DNA of 64,000 bases from JBFWRK01 sp050248955 (GTDB lineage Bacteria > Actinomycetota > Acidimicrobiia > Acidimicrobiales > Ilumatobacteraceae): the NCBI GenBank assembly GCA_050248955.1, contig JBFWRK010000012.1:1-64000 (forward strand), read 5' to 3'. The stretch's first letter is position 1; the number at the start of each line of letters is the position of its first letter. The translations under genes were made by a program, and so were the position numbers. This document shows, in pieces, positions 32,900 to 42,137 of the stretch. Under the pieces are notes generated by a model. The model saw only the letters and a program-made list of their open reading frames with translations, had not been told where the DNA came from and did no database searches.

Positions 32900-33499
32900 A
32901 TGGCCGAACCGACTCGCTGGGTGACCGAGACCGACGAGGGACATTCGCAGTGGTACATCGAACGGTTCCGCGCGATGGCTGCTGCCGGCAACGATCTCGC
33001 CGGCGAAGCGAGACTGCTCGATGCGATGCTCCCGAGAGGAGCACGAGTGCTCGATGCAGGGTGCGGACCGGGACGGGTCGGCGCCGAGCTGCACGCACGC
33101 GGCCACACGGTCGTCGGCGTCGACGCCGACCCGGCGCTCATCGAAGCGGCGGAGATCGACCACCCGGGCCCGCACTGGGTCGTCGGCGACCTCGCCGAGC
33201 TCGACCTCACGGCTGCCGGTGAGCCGGAGCCGTTCCACGGTGCCGTCCTCGCCGGCAACGTCATCGTGTTCGTAGCCCCGGCCACCGAGGCGGCAGTCCT
33301 TCGACGCGTCGGCGCGCACGTTCGAGAGGACGGCTTCGTGGTGGTCGGCTTCCACGTGAACCGACACCTCGCGCTCTCCGAGTTCGACCGCGCGGTGGCC
33401 GAGGCGGGCCTCGTCATCGAGCACCGCTTCGCCACCTGGGAGCTCGGTGCGTGGCACGACGCCGCCGACTTCGCCGTCACCGTCCTCCGCCACCACTGA
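32900..33499 (+). CDS. Class I SAM-dependent methyltransferase
   Basis: A 199-residue methyltransferase. Motif I reads VLDAGCGPGRVGAEL near residue 50, followed by VVGVDADPALIEAA with the ribose-binding Asp, and VVGDLAELDL. It is small and lacks a substrate domain, so its acceptor cannot be predicted. The ATG follows TAGGCT by 6 bases, so the gene is probably leaderless. Confidence 0.87.
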   Translation: MAEPTRWVTETDEGHSQWYIERFRAMAAAGNDLAGEARLLDAMLPRGARVLDAGCGPGRVGAELHARGHTVVGVDADPALIEAAEIDHPGPHWVVGDLAELDLTAAGEPEPFHGAVLAGNVIVFVAPATEAAVLRRVGAHVREDGFVVVGFHVNRHLALSEFDRAVAEAGLVIEHRFATWELGAWHDAADFAVTVLRHH

Positions 33500-33521
33500 C
33501 GGTCCTCCGCTACGGCATCGG

Positions 33522-33538
33522 CCCGGGCTCAACCCGGG
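33522..33538. terminator. Short hairpin between convergent genes
   Basis: CCCGGG, CTCAA, CCCGGG form a 6-base perfect stem midway between convergent stops. The stem is short and there is no T-run, so this is tentative. Confidence 0.4.
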
Positions 33539-33551
33539 ATCGACCCCGGCA

Positions 33552-34235
33552 TCAGCTCGCGTGCTGCAGAAGGGCGAGCACCTGCTCGGTCGTCTGCACG
33601 TCGCCGAAGAACGTCAGGAAGTTGTCGAGCGTCGCTCTGTGAACGGCATCGCTGACCGTCGCGTTCGCGTCGTCGATCATCACGACGCGGTAGTTCAACA
33701 TCATCGCGTCGCGGCCCGTCGATTCGCAGCAGACGTTGGTCAGCGTGCCGACGATCAGCAGTGTGTCGATGCCGCGGTCGTCCAGCAGTTGCTGCAGGTC
33801 GGACGACCCTTGGATGAACGCGCTGAACCGCCGCTTGTCGACGAACAGGTCGGTCTGCTGCGCATCGAGCTCGGGCCACAGGCGATGCGCCGGCTTGTCG
33901 TGTTCGAGGGAGCAGAACGCTGCTCGGCTCTCCGGCGTGCCGTTGACCGAGAGGAACACCGACCAGGCATCGAGCGCGTCGCTGTCGAGCGTCATCCGCA
34001 CCCACACGACCGTGCCGCCACGGGCGCGCGTCGCCGCGGCCAGCTCGTTGATGTTCGGCACGATGTCGCGCGCCGCGGCGATCTCGAGCATCTGGCCAGG
34101 CTCGACGAAGAAGTTCTGCATGTCGATGACGAGCAGCGCGGTGCGAGCCGGATCGAGCTCGTCGACCACGTGGACCCGCCCACGGACAGCGACGACCGAC
34201 TCGATGACGTCCGGCGAAACCCGTGGTTCTCGCAT
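33552..34235 (-). CDS. Cysteine hydrolase, isochorismatase family
   Basis: A 227-residue isochorismatase-like hydrolase with the complete triad: Asp in LLVIDMQNFF, Lys in VDKRRFSAF and Cys in TLTNVCCESTGRDA. This branch includes ureidoacrylate and N-carbamoyl amidases and some isochorismatases. The start at 34235 follows TAGAGT (minus strand) by 5 bases and fits a leaderless gene. It is divergent from the SDR gene with 43 bases between chosen starts, so they may be co-regulated. Confidence 0.85.
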   Translation of the reverse strand: MREPRVSPDVIESVVAVRGRVHVVDELDPARTALLVIDMQNFFVEPGQMLEIAAARDIVPNINELAAATRARGGTVVWVRMTLDSDALDAWSVFLSVNGTPESRAAFCSLEHDKPAHRLWPELDAQQTDLFVDKRRFSAFIQGSSDLQQLLDDRGIDTLLIVGTLTNVCCESTGRDAMMLNYRVVMIDDANATVSDAVHRATLDNFLTFFGDVQTTEQVLALLQHAS

Positions 34236-34278
34236 GACAAACTCTAACTTTCCGCCCAGCGCACCGGTGGAGCCGCAC

Positions 34279-35109
34279 ATGCAGGTCAGCCAGCTGTTCG
34301 ACGTCCGAGATCTCGGCGTCGTCGTCACCGGCGGAGCAAGTGGCCTCGGCCTCGGCTTCGCCGAAGCGCTCGCCGAGAACGGCGCACGAGTGACGATCCT
34401 CGACGTCGACCCACGGCGCACGTCCGACGAGGCGGCGAGGCTGCAGACGGCGGGGCTCGACGTCCGTGGCGAGGTGGTCGACGTCACCGACCACGACACG
34501 CTCGACGCTGCTGTCGACGCGGCGGCGAGGACGTACGGGCGTCTCGATGTCGTGTTCGCCAATGCGGGCATCGATCCCGGTCCGGGCTTCGTCGGCGCGT
34601 GGGCAGGGACGTCGCGGCCGCGCGTCGAGGAAGGCGCGTTGGAGCACTACGCGGACGATCGCTGGAACCGCGTGATCGACATCAACCTCAACGGTGTCTT
34701 CGCCACCATGCGCGCCGCTGCCCGGCACATGCGACCGCAGCGTTCGGGACGGATCATCGTCACGACGTCACTGGCGGCGCTCAAGAGCGAAGCCGTCATC
34801 GGCGCGGCGTACATGGCCGCCAAGGCCGGCGCCGCGCACCTGATGCGCAACGTCGCCCTCGAGCTCGCCGCGTACGGCATCACGGTCAACGCGATCGCTC
34901 CCGGGTTCTTCGTCACCAACATCGGCGGTGGGCACGCTCACAACCCCGATCTGCAGGCTGCGATCGCGCGGGACATCCCGATGCATCGCGTCGGGCTCCC
35001 CGAGGACATCAAGGGGCTCGCGCTGTTCCTCTCCTCCCCTGCTTCTGCCTACATCACCGGTCAACAGATCGTGATCGACGGCGGCTGGGGACTCGGCGTC
35101 GCCGACTGA
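34279..35109 (+). CDS. Short-chain dehydrogenase/reductase
   Basis: A 276-residue classical SDR with TGGASGLGLGFA near the N-terminus, the FANAGID motif, catalytic Ser in TTSLAAL and YMAAK (Tyr and Lys), and the C-terminal YITGQQIVIDGGWG typical of this fold. The ATG at 34279 with GGTGGAG upstream is preferred to an ATG at 34234, whose codon would overlap the divergent hydrolase start. The substrate is probably a secondary alcohol or ketone. Confidence 0.88.
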   Translation: MQVSQLFDVRDLGVVVTGGASGLGLGFAEALAENGARVTILDVDPRRTSDEAARLQTAGLDVRGEVVDVTDHDTLDAAVDAAARTYGRLDVVFANAGIDPGPGFVGAWAGTSRPRVEEGALEHYADDRWNRVIDINLNGVFATMRAAARHMRPQRSGRIIVTTSLAALKSEAVIGAAYMAAKAGAAHLMRNVALELAAYGITVNAIAPGFFVTNIGGGHAHNPDLQAAIARDIPMHRVGLPEDIKGLALFLSSPASAYITGQQIVIDGGWGLGVAD

Positions 35110-35227
35110 TCACGCCCTTGATCGCGAGTCCCCGACAGGCGCTGGCGCGGTGGTCGCACAGACGTACGCCTGGCAGCACACTTCAGAGCTGTCGTCTACG
35201 CTTCCCGCGAGTCGTCGAGGGGGCGCC

Positions 35228-36382
35228 ATGAGGACGAGCACTGATCGCATCCTGACCACGCACGTCGGCAGCTTGCCGCGGCCGCAGCCGGTGGTCGATG
35301 TCCTGTTCGCGCAGGACCGTGGCGAACCGTACGACCAGGCCGCGTTCGATGCGGTCATCGCCGCCGGCGTGGACGATGCGGTGCAGCACCAGGTCGAAGC
35401 GGGGATCGACATCGTCGATGACGGCGAGATGAGCAAGATCAGCTACGGGACGTACATCCGCCATCGGCTGAGCGGCTTCGTCACCGGCGACGTACCTCGC
35501 CAGACGCCGGAGGACCTCAACGACTTCCCCGAGTTCCGAGACCGGCTCACTGCTGCAGGCGCCACGCCCGTCTACCTGCGGCCGATCTGCACCGGCCCGA
35601 TCGAGTCCGTCAACCTGCAACCGCTCCACACCGACATCGCCCACGTGAAGGATGCGATCGCACGGACCGGGGCGATGGAGGGCTTCATGACCGCCGCGTC
35701 GCCCGGCACGATCGCGGTGTTCCAGCCGAACGAGCACTACCCGTCCCACGAGGCGTACCTCGGCGCGCTGGCTGATGCGATGGAGCCCGAGTACCGAGCG
35801 ATCGTCGACGCCGGGTTGATCCTCCAGATCGACTGTCCGGATCTCGCGATGGGGCGTCACATGCTCTTCCGCCACGACAGCGACGAGGAGTTCGTGCGCA
35901 ACGCGGAGCTGCAGGTCGAAGCGCTCAACCACGCGGTGCGCAACATCCCGGCCGATCGGATGCGGATGCACATGTGCTGGGGCAACTACGCCGGACCGCA
36001 CACGCACGACATCGCGCTCACCAAGGTCCTGCCCACCGCGCTCAAGGCGAAGCCGATGGGGTTGCTGATCGAAGGCGCGAACGCCCGTCACGGGCACGAG
36101 TGGGAGGTGTTCGCGACGCACCGCCTTCCGGACGACAAGGTGTTGGTGCCCGGCGTGCTCGACTCGACGTCGAACATCGTCGAGCACCCCGAGCTCGTCG
36201 CGCAGCGGATCATCCAGTACGCCCGGTTGGTCGGCAAGGAGCGCGTCATCGCCGGGACGGATTGCGGGTTCGGCACGTTCGCCGGCTTCGGTGCGGTCCA
36301 TCCGTCGATCTGCTGGGAGAAGCTGCGTTCGCTGTCCGAAGGGGCGGCCCGCGCGTCGGAGCGCCTGTGGGGCAGCAGCTGA
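35228..36382 (+). CDS. MetE C-terminal-like (cobalamin-independent methionine synthase family) protein
   Basis: A 384-residue protein containing only the catalytic barrel of the MetE/UROD superfamily. It begins ILTTHVGSLPRP, typical of the branch that includes epoxyalkane:coenzyme M transferase-like and core MetE proteins. The zinc ligands can be placed in MHMCWGNY (His and Cys) and GTDCGFG (Cys). It probably transfers an alkyl group between a thiol and another carrier. The ATG has GAGGG upstream. Context (catabolic genes) argues against housekeeping methionine synthesis, but this is not proven. Confidence 0.8.
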   Translation: MRTSTDRILTTHVGSLPRPQPVVDVLFAQDRGEPYDQAAFDAVIAAGVDDAVQHQVEAGIDIVDDGEMSKISYGTYIRHRLSGFVTGDVPRQTPEDLNDFPEFRDRLTAAGATPVYLRPICTGPIESVNLQPLHTDIAHVKDAIARTGAMEGFMTAASPGTIAVFQPNEHYPSHEAYLGALADAMEPEYRAIVDAGLILQIDCPDLAMGRHMLFRHDSDEEFVRNAELQVEALNHAVRNIPADRMRMHMCWGNYAGPHTHDIALTKVLPTALKAKPMGLLIEGANARHGHEWEVFATHRLPDDKVLVPGVLDSTSNIVEHPELVAQRIIQYARLVGKERVIAGTDCGFGTFAGFGAVHPSICWEKLRSLSEGAARASERLWGSS

Positions 36383-36402
36383 TCGAACGCTCGCCGGATG
36401 GT

Positions 36403-36419
36403 CGGCGGCGCGACCGCCG
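36403..36419. terminator. Short hairpin between convergent genes
   Basis: CGGCGG and CCGCCG pair around a 5-base loop immediately before the stop of the acyl-CoA synthetase gene and 20 bases after the MetE-like stop. Confidence 0.4.
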
Positions 36420-36421
36420 GA

Positions 36422-38032
36422 TCAGTTGACCGCTCGGTCGTGCCCGTCCCAGTACGGCTGACGGAGCTCGCGCTTCAGGATCTTGCCGGCCGCGGACTTC
36501 GGCAACGGATCGAGTCGCACGCTGACCGAGCGCGGCACCTTGAAACCGGCGATGCGCTCGCGGCACTCGGCGATCAGCAACGTGTCGTCGGTGTTCGAGC
36601 CCGGCTCGACGACGACCTCGGCGTGCACCGCTTCGCCCCACTGGTCGTGCGGGATGCCGAAGACCGCGACTTCGAGCACGCCGGGGATGCCGAAGAGCGC
36701 GTTCTCGACCTCGGTGGTGTAGACGTTCTCGCCGCCCGTGATGATCATGTCCTTGATCCGGTCGACGATGTAGAGGTAGCCGTGCTCGTCGGCGTAGGCG
36801 AGATCGCCGGAGCGGTACCAACCGTCGGGCGTGAACGCACGCGCCGTCTCCTCTGGCCGCTGCCAGTAGCCGAGCATCACGTTCGGCCCGCGCAGCACGA
36901 TCTCGCCGATCTCCCCCGGTTCGCACACGCGGCCGTCGGGCGCGCGCACCTCGACGTCGACACCGATCGTCGGTGTGCCGCAGCTCGCGAGGCGGACCGC
37001 GTCCTGCGCCAGCCCACTCGCCGCCCGCCGATGATCCTCCGGCGTGGAACCGGAGACGTGCGGCGACGCCTCCGTCATCCCGTACACCTGTGAGAAGTCG
37101 CACGGGAGTGCGGCCATGGCCCGCTTCAGGAGCTCGACCGGCATCGGCGATGCGGCGTAGATGAGCAGCCGCCACGCGTGGAGGTCGCGCGAGGCAGTGG
37201 CGGGATGCTGCAACAGCATGTTGACCATCGTCGGGACGAGGACGGCGACCGTACCCTCGTGTTCCTCCATCAGCCGGCCGAACAGCTCGGGTTCGAACCG
37301 CGGCGCGATGACGTGGGTCCCGCCGACCCACGTCAGGGCGTAGATGTTCGCGACACCGGCGGCGTGGAACATCGGCGCTGAGTGCAGGAATCGGTCGTCG
37401 GGGTAGAGCGGGTTCTGCAGGAGCACGTGCTTCGCGTTCGCCACGAGGTTGCCGTGGCTCTGCATGACCCCCTTCGGCAGGCCCGTCGTGCCGCCCGTGT
37501 ACGAGATCGACGCGAGCGTGTCGGATCTGATCCCGCCGGCGCCCGCGTGGTCGAGCATCGTCTCGCCAGGCGGCCGCGTCTCGCTCGCACAGAGATCGTC
37601 CCAGCGCACTGCACCAACGGGCGCGTCGCCGTCGTCCAACCAGACCAGCATCGTGAGCGAGGGGCACCGCTCGAAGAGCGCCTGCGCCGGTTCGACGTGG
37701 TGGCGGTCGCAGACCAGCACCCGGGCCGCACAGTCGTTGATGATGAACTCGAGCTCGTCGAGCGTCAGGCGGATGTTCAGGTCGTTGACGACGAGGTTGG
37801 CCGTGGGTACGGCGAACCACAGCTCGAGGTGGCGGAACGAGTTGAGCGCCAGCACGGACACTCGATCACCTGGCTCCAGCCCGAGCGCGCGGAGGGCCGG
37901 CGCGGCCGCTCTCGTGCGCCGAGCGAGCTGCCGGTAGGTCAGCCGGGTGTCGCCGTCGATGACGGCCAGCTCGTCGGGCGCCAGCTGGAGCGCTCGACGG
38001 AGCGGCGAGTCGAGTGCCGCCTCAGATCGCAT
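36422..38032 (-). CDS. Acyl-CoA synthetase, AMP-binding enzyme
   Basis: A 536-residue ANL-family adenylating enzyme. It has the P-loop SYTGGTTGLPKGV, the YGMTEASP motif, GWYRSGDLAYAD with the ribose-binding Asp, RIKDMIITGGENVYTTEVE and the terminal catalytic Lys in KSAAGKILKRELR. It would activate a carboxylic acid, plausibly an aromatic or fatty acid, as its CoA thioester. The ATG at 38032 is chosen because the upstream 30 residues of the longest frame are atypical. It is divergent from the zinc dehydrogenase, with a small palindrome between the two. Confidence 0.88.
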   Translation of the reverse strand: MRSEAALDSPLRRALQLAPDELAVIDGDTRLTYRQLARRTRAAAPALRALGLEPGDRVSVLALNSFRHLELWFAVPTANLVVNDLNIRLTLDELEFIINDCAARVLVCDRHHVEPAQALFERCPSLTMLVWLDDGDAPVGAVRWDDLCASETRPPGETMLDHAGAGGIRSDTLASISYTGGTTGLPKGVMQSHGNLVANAKHVLLQNPLYPDDRFLHSAPMFHAAGVANIYALTWVGGTHVIAPRFEPELFGRLMEEHEGTVAVLVPTMVNMLLQHPATASRDLHAWRLLIYAASPMPVELLKRAMAALPCDFSQVYGMTEASPHVSGSTPEDHRRAASGLAQDAVRLASCGTPTIGVDVEVRAPDGRVCEPGEIGEIVLRGPNVMLGYWQRPEETARAFTPDGWYRSGDLAYADEHGYLYIVDRIKDMIITGGENVYTTEVENALFGIPGVLEVAVFGIPHDQWGEAVHAEVVVEPGSNTDDTLLIAECRERIAGFKVPRSVSVRLDPLPKSAAGKILKRELRQPYWDGHDRAVN

Positions 38033-38114
38033 GAGTGCCGGCACGCCCGCCACGACGCGCGCCTCGGTCGACCACTCCCACGTCGACGAGCCTAGTTCGC
38101 GTAACGTTCGTATT

Positions 38115-38132
38115 GCACACACTTGTTTGTGC
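38115..38132. promoter_or_regulatory. Candidate operator between divergent acyl-CoA synthetase and dehydrogenase
   Basis: GCACA (38115-38119) and TGTGC (38128-38132) are inverted around 8 bases in the 115-base divergent region. The GCACAC/GTGTGC core recurs near the hydroxyquinol dioxygenase and the IclR gene, which suggests one regulator for several units. Confidence 0.4.
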
Positions 38133-38147
38133 TGAGAACATGCAGCG

Positions 38148-39203
38148 ATGCGTGCTGTCCGCTACCACGGCAACAAGGACGTCCGGATCGACGAGATCGC
38201 CGAGCCGGCGGTGCTCCCGGGAACCGTGAAGATCGCCCCAGAGTGGTGCGGGATCTGCGGCAGCGACGTTCACGAGTTCCTCGTCGGGCCGGAGACGATC
38301 CCTGCGCCGGGCAACCCACACCCGATCACGGGCGAGGTGGTCCCCATCGTGTTGGGTCACGAGTTGGCCGGGCGCGTCGTCGACGTCGGCGACGGTGTCG
38401 ACGACGTCAGCATCGGCGACCTCGTGGCGGTCGAACCGATCATTCGCGACAACACCTGCCCGGCCTGCCGTGCCGGGAGCTACAACATGTGCCCGCAGAT
38501 CGGCTTCCACGGCATCAGTGGGGGCGGGGGCGGACTGGCGGAGCTCACCGTCGTCCCCCGGTACATGGTGCACCAGCTCCCGCCGGGCATGTCGACGGAG
38601 ATCGGCGCGCTCGTCGAGCCGCTCGCCGTCGGCTGGCACGCGGTGCGCCGTTCCGGAGCGAGGCTCGGTGACACCGCGGCGGTGATCGGTGCGGGCCCGA
38701 TCGGCCTCGTCACGATGCTCGCGCTGCGCGCCGCAGGCGCGGGGTTGGTGGCGATGGTCGAGATCTCCGAAGCGCGCAAGGACAAGGCGCGGGCGATGGG
38801 CGCCGATGTCGTGCTCGACCCGACCACCGACGACGTCGTGACGACGCTCCGTGAGCTCACCGGCGGCGGTGTCGATGTCGCGTTCGACGCGTCGGGCAAC
38901 AACGCGACCCTCACGTTGGCGCTGGAGTCGGTCCGGGCGAAGGGGCAGGTCGTCAACATCGCGCTCTGGGAGCACCCGGCAGAGATCGACATGTTCAAGT
39001 TCCTCTTCACCGAAGCGAACCTGACGTCGAGCCTCGCGTACGCGAACGACCACGCCGCGGTGATCGCCGCCCTGGCGGCCGGCCGGATCGACGCTGCGCC
39101 GCTGATCACCCGCCGGATCGGGCTCGAAGAGATCGTCACCGGCGGACTGGACGAGCTGATCCACAACAAGGACCACAACGTCAAGATCCTCGTCCACCCC
39201 TGA
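38148..39203 (+). CDS. Zinc-dependent dehydrogenase, 2,3-butanediol dehydrogenase-like
   Basis: A 351-residue medium-chain dehydrogenase. Catalytic zinc ligands are in CGICGSDVHEF and GHELAG, with Glu in EPLAVGWHAV; the Rossmann motif is VIGAGPIGLVTML. The structural zinc lobe reads RDNTCPACRAGSYNMC: the first of the usual four Cys is replaced by Asp. The overall pattern matches butanediol/sorbitol-type dehydrogenases. It is divergent from the acyl-CoA synthetase and is followed by repeat copy C. Confidence 0.87.
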   Translation: MRAVRYHGNKDVRIDEIAEPAVLPGTVKIAPEWCGICGSDVHEFLVGPETIPAPGNPHPITGEVVPIVLGHELAGRVVDVGDGVDDVSIGDLVAVEPIIRDNTCPACRAGSYNMCPQIGFHGISGGGGGLAELTVVPRYMVHQLPPGMSTEIGALVEPLAVGWHAVRRSGARLGDTAAVIGAGPIGLVTMLALRAAGAGLVAMVEISEARKDKARAMGADVVLDPTTDDVVTTLRELTGGGVDVAFDASGNNATLTLALESVRAKGQVVNIALWEHPAEIDMFKFLFTEANLTSSLAYANDHAAVIAALAAGRIDAAPLITRRIGLEEIVTGGLDELIHNKDHNVKILVHP

Positions 39204-39290
39204 CCCCAGCCCCCCGTCGCGGTCGTCGCGGAGGGATGCTCATCGGACACGGCGCGGCACAGCAGCACGGGATCTCTGTGGCGTCGGTGC

Positions 39291-39526
39291 GCTGGGTCAA
39301 CGGATTCGCTGGCAACAATCGGGGGTGCTGACACGGAGCCGAGTGTGATGGTGCGAAGCCGTCATCGGGTCGACGAGACCCAGCCACGCCGTTTCTCTGC
39401 TCATCCGCGTCACCAGCCCCGGTCTCTGATCGGTCGAGGTCGTTGGATGTCCGGACGGGAGCGGAGAACGGGTGGGGAGTCGTCGGCGAGCAGAGAACCC
39501 GGGGATGGCGGGACTGGGCGCCGGGC
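39291..39526 (+). repeat. Intergenic repeat, copy C (118-bp core at 39387-39504)
   Basis: The 39204-39587 gap holds no gene that I can support. It carries the 118-base core in plus orientation; by eye it differs from copy A at about 7 positions with no indels. Upstream similarity to copy A extends to GCTGGGTC at 39291. The core begins with CGCCGTTTCTCTGCTC and ends with GAGCAGAGAACCCGGGG, which pair as an imperfect 12-base inverted repeat. Confidence 0.8.
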
Positions 39527-39587
39527 CTGACGCCACGAAGGCGGCGAAGTGCGGCTGGGGGACCCGGGGGGTGGGACCGCCCGAGGG

Positions 39588-40334
39588 CTACTTGCGGAGG
39601 AGGTAGGCGGAGTGGAGGAGGGCCGGGTTGGCTTTCAGTTCCTCGGCGGTGCCTCGGTAGCGGACCTGGCCGCTCTCGATGATGTACGCGGTCTTGGCGA
39701 GACCGAGGGCGACGTGGGCGAACTGCTCGATCAACAACACGCCGACGCCCGATGCGGCGACATCGGCGAGCGTCGGCACGAGCCGCTTGACGATCACCGG
39801 TGCGAGCCCCAGCGAGAGCTCGTCGACGAGCAGGATCGATGGTCGCGACACGAGCGCCTGCGCGAGGACCACCATCTGCTGCTCGCCGCCGGAGAGCGAT
39901 CGCGTGGGCGTGTCCCACAGCCGCTCGAGCCCGGGAAACAGCTCGAGTGCGTACTCCGTGCCCTCCGCCGCCTCCGCTCGCCCGAGCATGTACGTGGCGA
40001 CACGGATGTTCTCCGCCACGGTCAGATCGCGCAGGAGCCGCCGACCCTCGGGGACCACGGCGACACCGGCCCGACGGATGTACTCCGGCCGGCGCTTCGT
40101 CAGATCTTGATCCCCGAGCAGCACCCGTCCCGCCGTCGCCCGCAGCGCTCCGGCGATCGTGAGCACGAGCGTCGACTTGCCGGTGCCGTTCGGCCCGAGC
40201 ACGGCAGTCACCTCGCCGGGGGTCACCTCGAGCGAGATGTCGCGCAGGACCGGCCGGCCAGCGCGGGGAACGCAGAGTCCTTCGATGTGGAGCTTCGCGC
40301 CGGTTCCGGCCTGCGCTCGCGTCGGCGCAGTCAT
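39588..40334 (-). CDS. livF: Branched-chain amino acid-type ABC transporter ATPase (LivF)
   Basis: A 248-residue LivF-type ATPase: Walker A LGPNGTGKST, the family phrase VAVVPEGRRLLRDLTVAENI, signature SLSGGEQQMVVLAQAL and Walker B ILLVDELSLGLAP. The chosen ATG is at 40334; a GTG two codons upstream overlaps the livG stop as GTGA. It is the last gene of the five-gene importer. The liv names describe the transporter family; the substrate here may be an aromatic acid or amide rather than an amino acid. Confidence 0.92.
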   Translation of the reverse strand: MTAPTRAQAGTGAKLHIEGLCVPRAGRPVLRDISLEVTPGEVTAVLGPNGTGKSTLVLTIAGALRATAGRVLLGDQDLTKRRPEYIRRAGVAVVPEGRRLLRDLTVAENIRVATYMLGRAEAAEGTEYALELFPGLERLWDTPTRSLSGGEQQMVVLAQALVSRPSILLVDELSLGLAPVIVKRLVPTLADVAASGVGVLLIEQFAHVALGLAKTAYIIESGQVRYRGTAEELKANPALLHSAYLLRK

Positions 40335-40336
40335 CG

Positions 40337-41050
40337 TCACGACGCCTCCTCGCCGATGTAGGCGCGGATGACCCGCTCGTCCCGCAACACATCGTGCGTC
40401 GCGCCTGCGGCGATCAACCGGCCGAAGTCGAGCACGGCGAGCGTGTCGCAGCACGACGACACCAGGCTCATGTCGTGCTCCACGAGGACGACCAACGCGC
40501 CGATCTCGGTCGGGATCCGCTGGATCACCGTGCCGAGGTGTGCGGTCTCCTCGTCGGGGAGCCCGGCGGATGGCTCGTCGAGCAGGACCACGCGCGGCTT
40601 GCCGACCACCGCCCGAGCGACCTCGACGAGTCGTCGCTGCGCAGCGCCGAGCGTTCCCACCTGATCGTTCGCGTGCTGCTCGAGACCGACGAACGTGACG
40701 GCGTCCAACACGTCCTGGCGGCGCGACACGATCGCTCCGCCCGTGTTCTCGTGGACGAGGAGCACGTTGTCGAACACCGACAGGTTCGGGATCGCCTGCT
40801 CGGTCTGGAACGTCCGCCGCAGCCCCCACCGGGCGCGGCGGAAGCTCGGCATCGCGAGCAGGTCCTCGCCGAACGCGCGGACGCTGCCGGCCGAAGGTTT
40901 GGCGAAGCCGCTGAGCACGTTGAAGAACGTCGTCTTGCCGGCGCCGTTCGGGCCGATCAACCCGCACGTGCCGTGGGGGAGCGAGACGGTCATCGCGTCG
41001 ATCGGCGTGACGCCACCGAAGCGAACGGTGAGGTCGTCGACCTCGATCAC
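40337..41050 (-). CDS. livG: Branched-chain amino acid-type ABC transporter ATPase (LivG)
   Basis: A 237-residue LivG-type ATPase with Walker A IGPNGAGKTT and the LivG phrase RTFQTEQAIPNLSVFDNVL. The signature region reads LGAAQRRLVEVARAVVG, a divergent form of LSGGQ, and Walker B is VVLLDEPSAGLP, followed by VEHDM. The GTG start overlaps the livM stop (GTGA), which implies translational coupling. Confidence 0.92.
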   Translation of the reverse strand: MIEVDDLTVRFGGVTPIDAMTVSLPHGTCGLIGPNGAGKTTFFNVLSGFAKPSAGSVRAFGEDLLAMPSFRRARWGLRRTFQTEQAIPNLSVFDNVLLVHENTGGAIVSRRQDVLDAVTFVGLEQHANDQVGTLGAAQRRLVEVARAVVGKPRVVLLDEPSAGLPDEETAHLGTVIQRIPTEIGALVVLVEHDMSLVSSCCDTLAVLDFGRLIAAGATHDVLRDERVIRAYIGEEAS

Positions 41051-42135
41051 GACGCCGACCCGCCGACGTCGGCGCGGCGCACGACCAGTCGCCGCAGCGC
41101 GCGTCCGAGCTTCGCCACATCCTTCGGGAACTGATCGACCAATCCACCGGGAGCCGTGAGGAGCACCTGCAGGACGCCGATCCCGAACAGGATCGTCGCC
41201 CACTCCGTCGACACACCCCAATCGTTCAGCAGTTCCGGCAGGAGCTTGTAGAGCACCGCGGCGACGACCGCGCCCCACAGGTTGTAGACCCCGCCCATCA
41301 GGACGACGGCGAGCAGCAGCACCGAGTTCTGCACGGGGAACTGGTTGATGCTCACCCCGCCCTTCGACGCCGCGAGCAGTCCGCCGGCCACGCCGGCCAT
41401 GAACGAGGCGAGCGCGAACGCCCACAGCTTGTACAGCGTGGTGTTGACGCCGGCGGCGAGCGCGGTGACCTCGCTCTGACGGATCGCGGCCCACGCCCGT
41501 CCGGCTCGACCCGTGACGTGCCATGCCGCGATGACGAACATGACGAGTGCGATGAGCACGCAGTAGCGGAAGTAGGCGATGTCGCCGATCGCGAAGGACG
41601 GACGCGGGAGCAGCGACGTCGAACCGCCCGCCTTCGAGTTCCCCGAGAACCCGCCGCCGCCGTTCGGGAACTGCAGCCGGGCCAGGACGACGGTGATCCC
41701 ACCCGCCGCCATCAGGGTGACGAGCGCCAGGTACAAGCCGGACAGCCGCAGCGCCGGCAGGCCGATCAAGACGCCGATCGCCGCGGTCACGAGCCCCGAG
41801 ATGACCACCACCACGGGGAGTGGGATCGACGTCAGGTAGTGCAGCCGCAAGGCCACCCACGCGCCGATCGCGAACAGCACGAACTGACAGAGCGACACGA
41901 GGCCGACGCGACCGATCAGGATCCCGAGACCGAGTGCGATGACGCTGTAGATCACGACCGACGTGGCCACGAGCAGCCACCGCGAGCCGACGGCCGGCGG
42001 GAGCGCGAACAGCACGAGCGCGAGCAGTACGGCAAGAACGCCGAGACGCATCGGCGAGACGAGCCGCTCGCGAGGCGCGGCCTCGATCGCAGGTGGCGCA
42101 GCGATGCCCGCGCTCGCTGACAGCTCGCTGACCAC
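41047..42135 (-). CDS. livM: Branched-chain amino acid-type ABC transporter permease (LivM)
   Basis: A 362-residue permease with about ten membrane helices after a cytoplasmic N-terminus of about 30 residues. LivM features include LGILIGRVGLVSLCQFVLFA, SGLYLALVTLMAAGGI and GRAGRAWAAIRQSEVTALAAG. The GTG at 42135 starts 2 bases after the livH stop. It pairs with LivH to form the membrane channel. Confidence 0.9.
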   Translation of the reverse strand: MVSELSASAGIAAPPAIEAAPRERLVSPMRLGVLAVLLALVLFALPPAVGSRWLLVATSVVIYSVIALGLGILIGRVGLVSLCQFVLFAIGAWVALRLHYLTSIPLPVVVVISGLVTAAIGVLIGLPALRLSGLYLALVTLMAAGGITVVLARLQFPNGGGGFSGNSKAGGSTSLLPRPSFAIGDIAYFRYCVLIALVMFVIAAWHVTGRAGRAWAAIRQSEVTALAAGVNTTLYKLWAFALASFMAGVAGGLLAASKGGVSINQFPVQNSVLLLAVVLMGGVYNLWGAVVAAVLYKLLPELLNDWGVSTEWATILFGIGVLQVLLTAPGGLVDQFPKDVAKLGRALRRLVVRRADVGGSAS

Positions 42136-42137
42136 CG

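Noticed and set aside
34234..34278. Upstream ATG of the SDR gene at 34234
   Set aside because: This ATG would overlap the start codon of the divergent hydrolase by two bases; the ATG at 34279 has a ribosome site and gives the normal SDR length.
35228..36382. Housekeeping methionine synthase metE
   Set aside because: Only the catalytic barrel is present, and the neighbours are catabolic, so the specific metE symbol is not justified.
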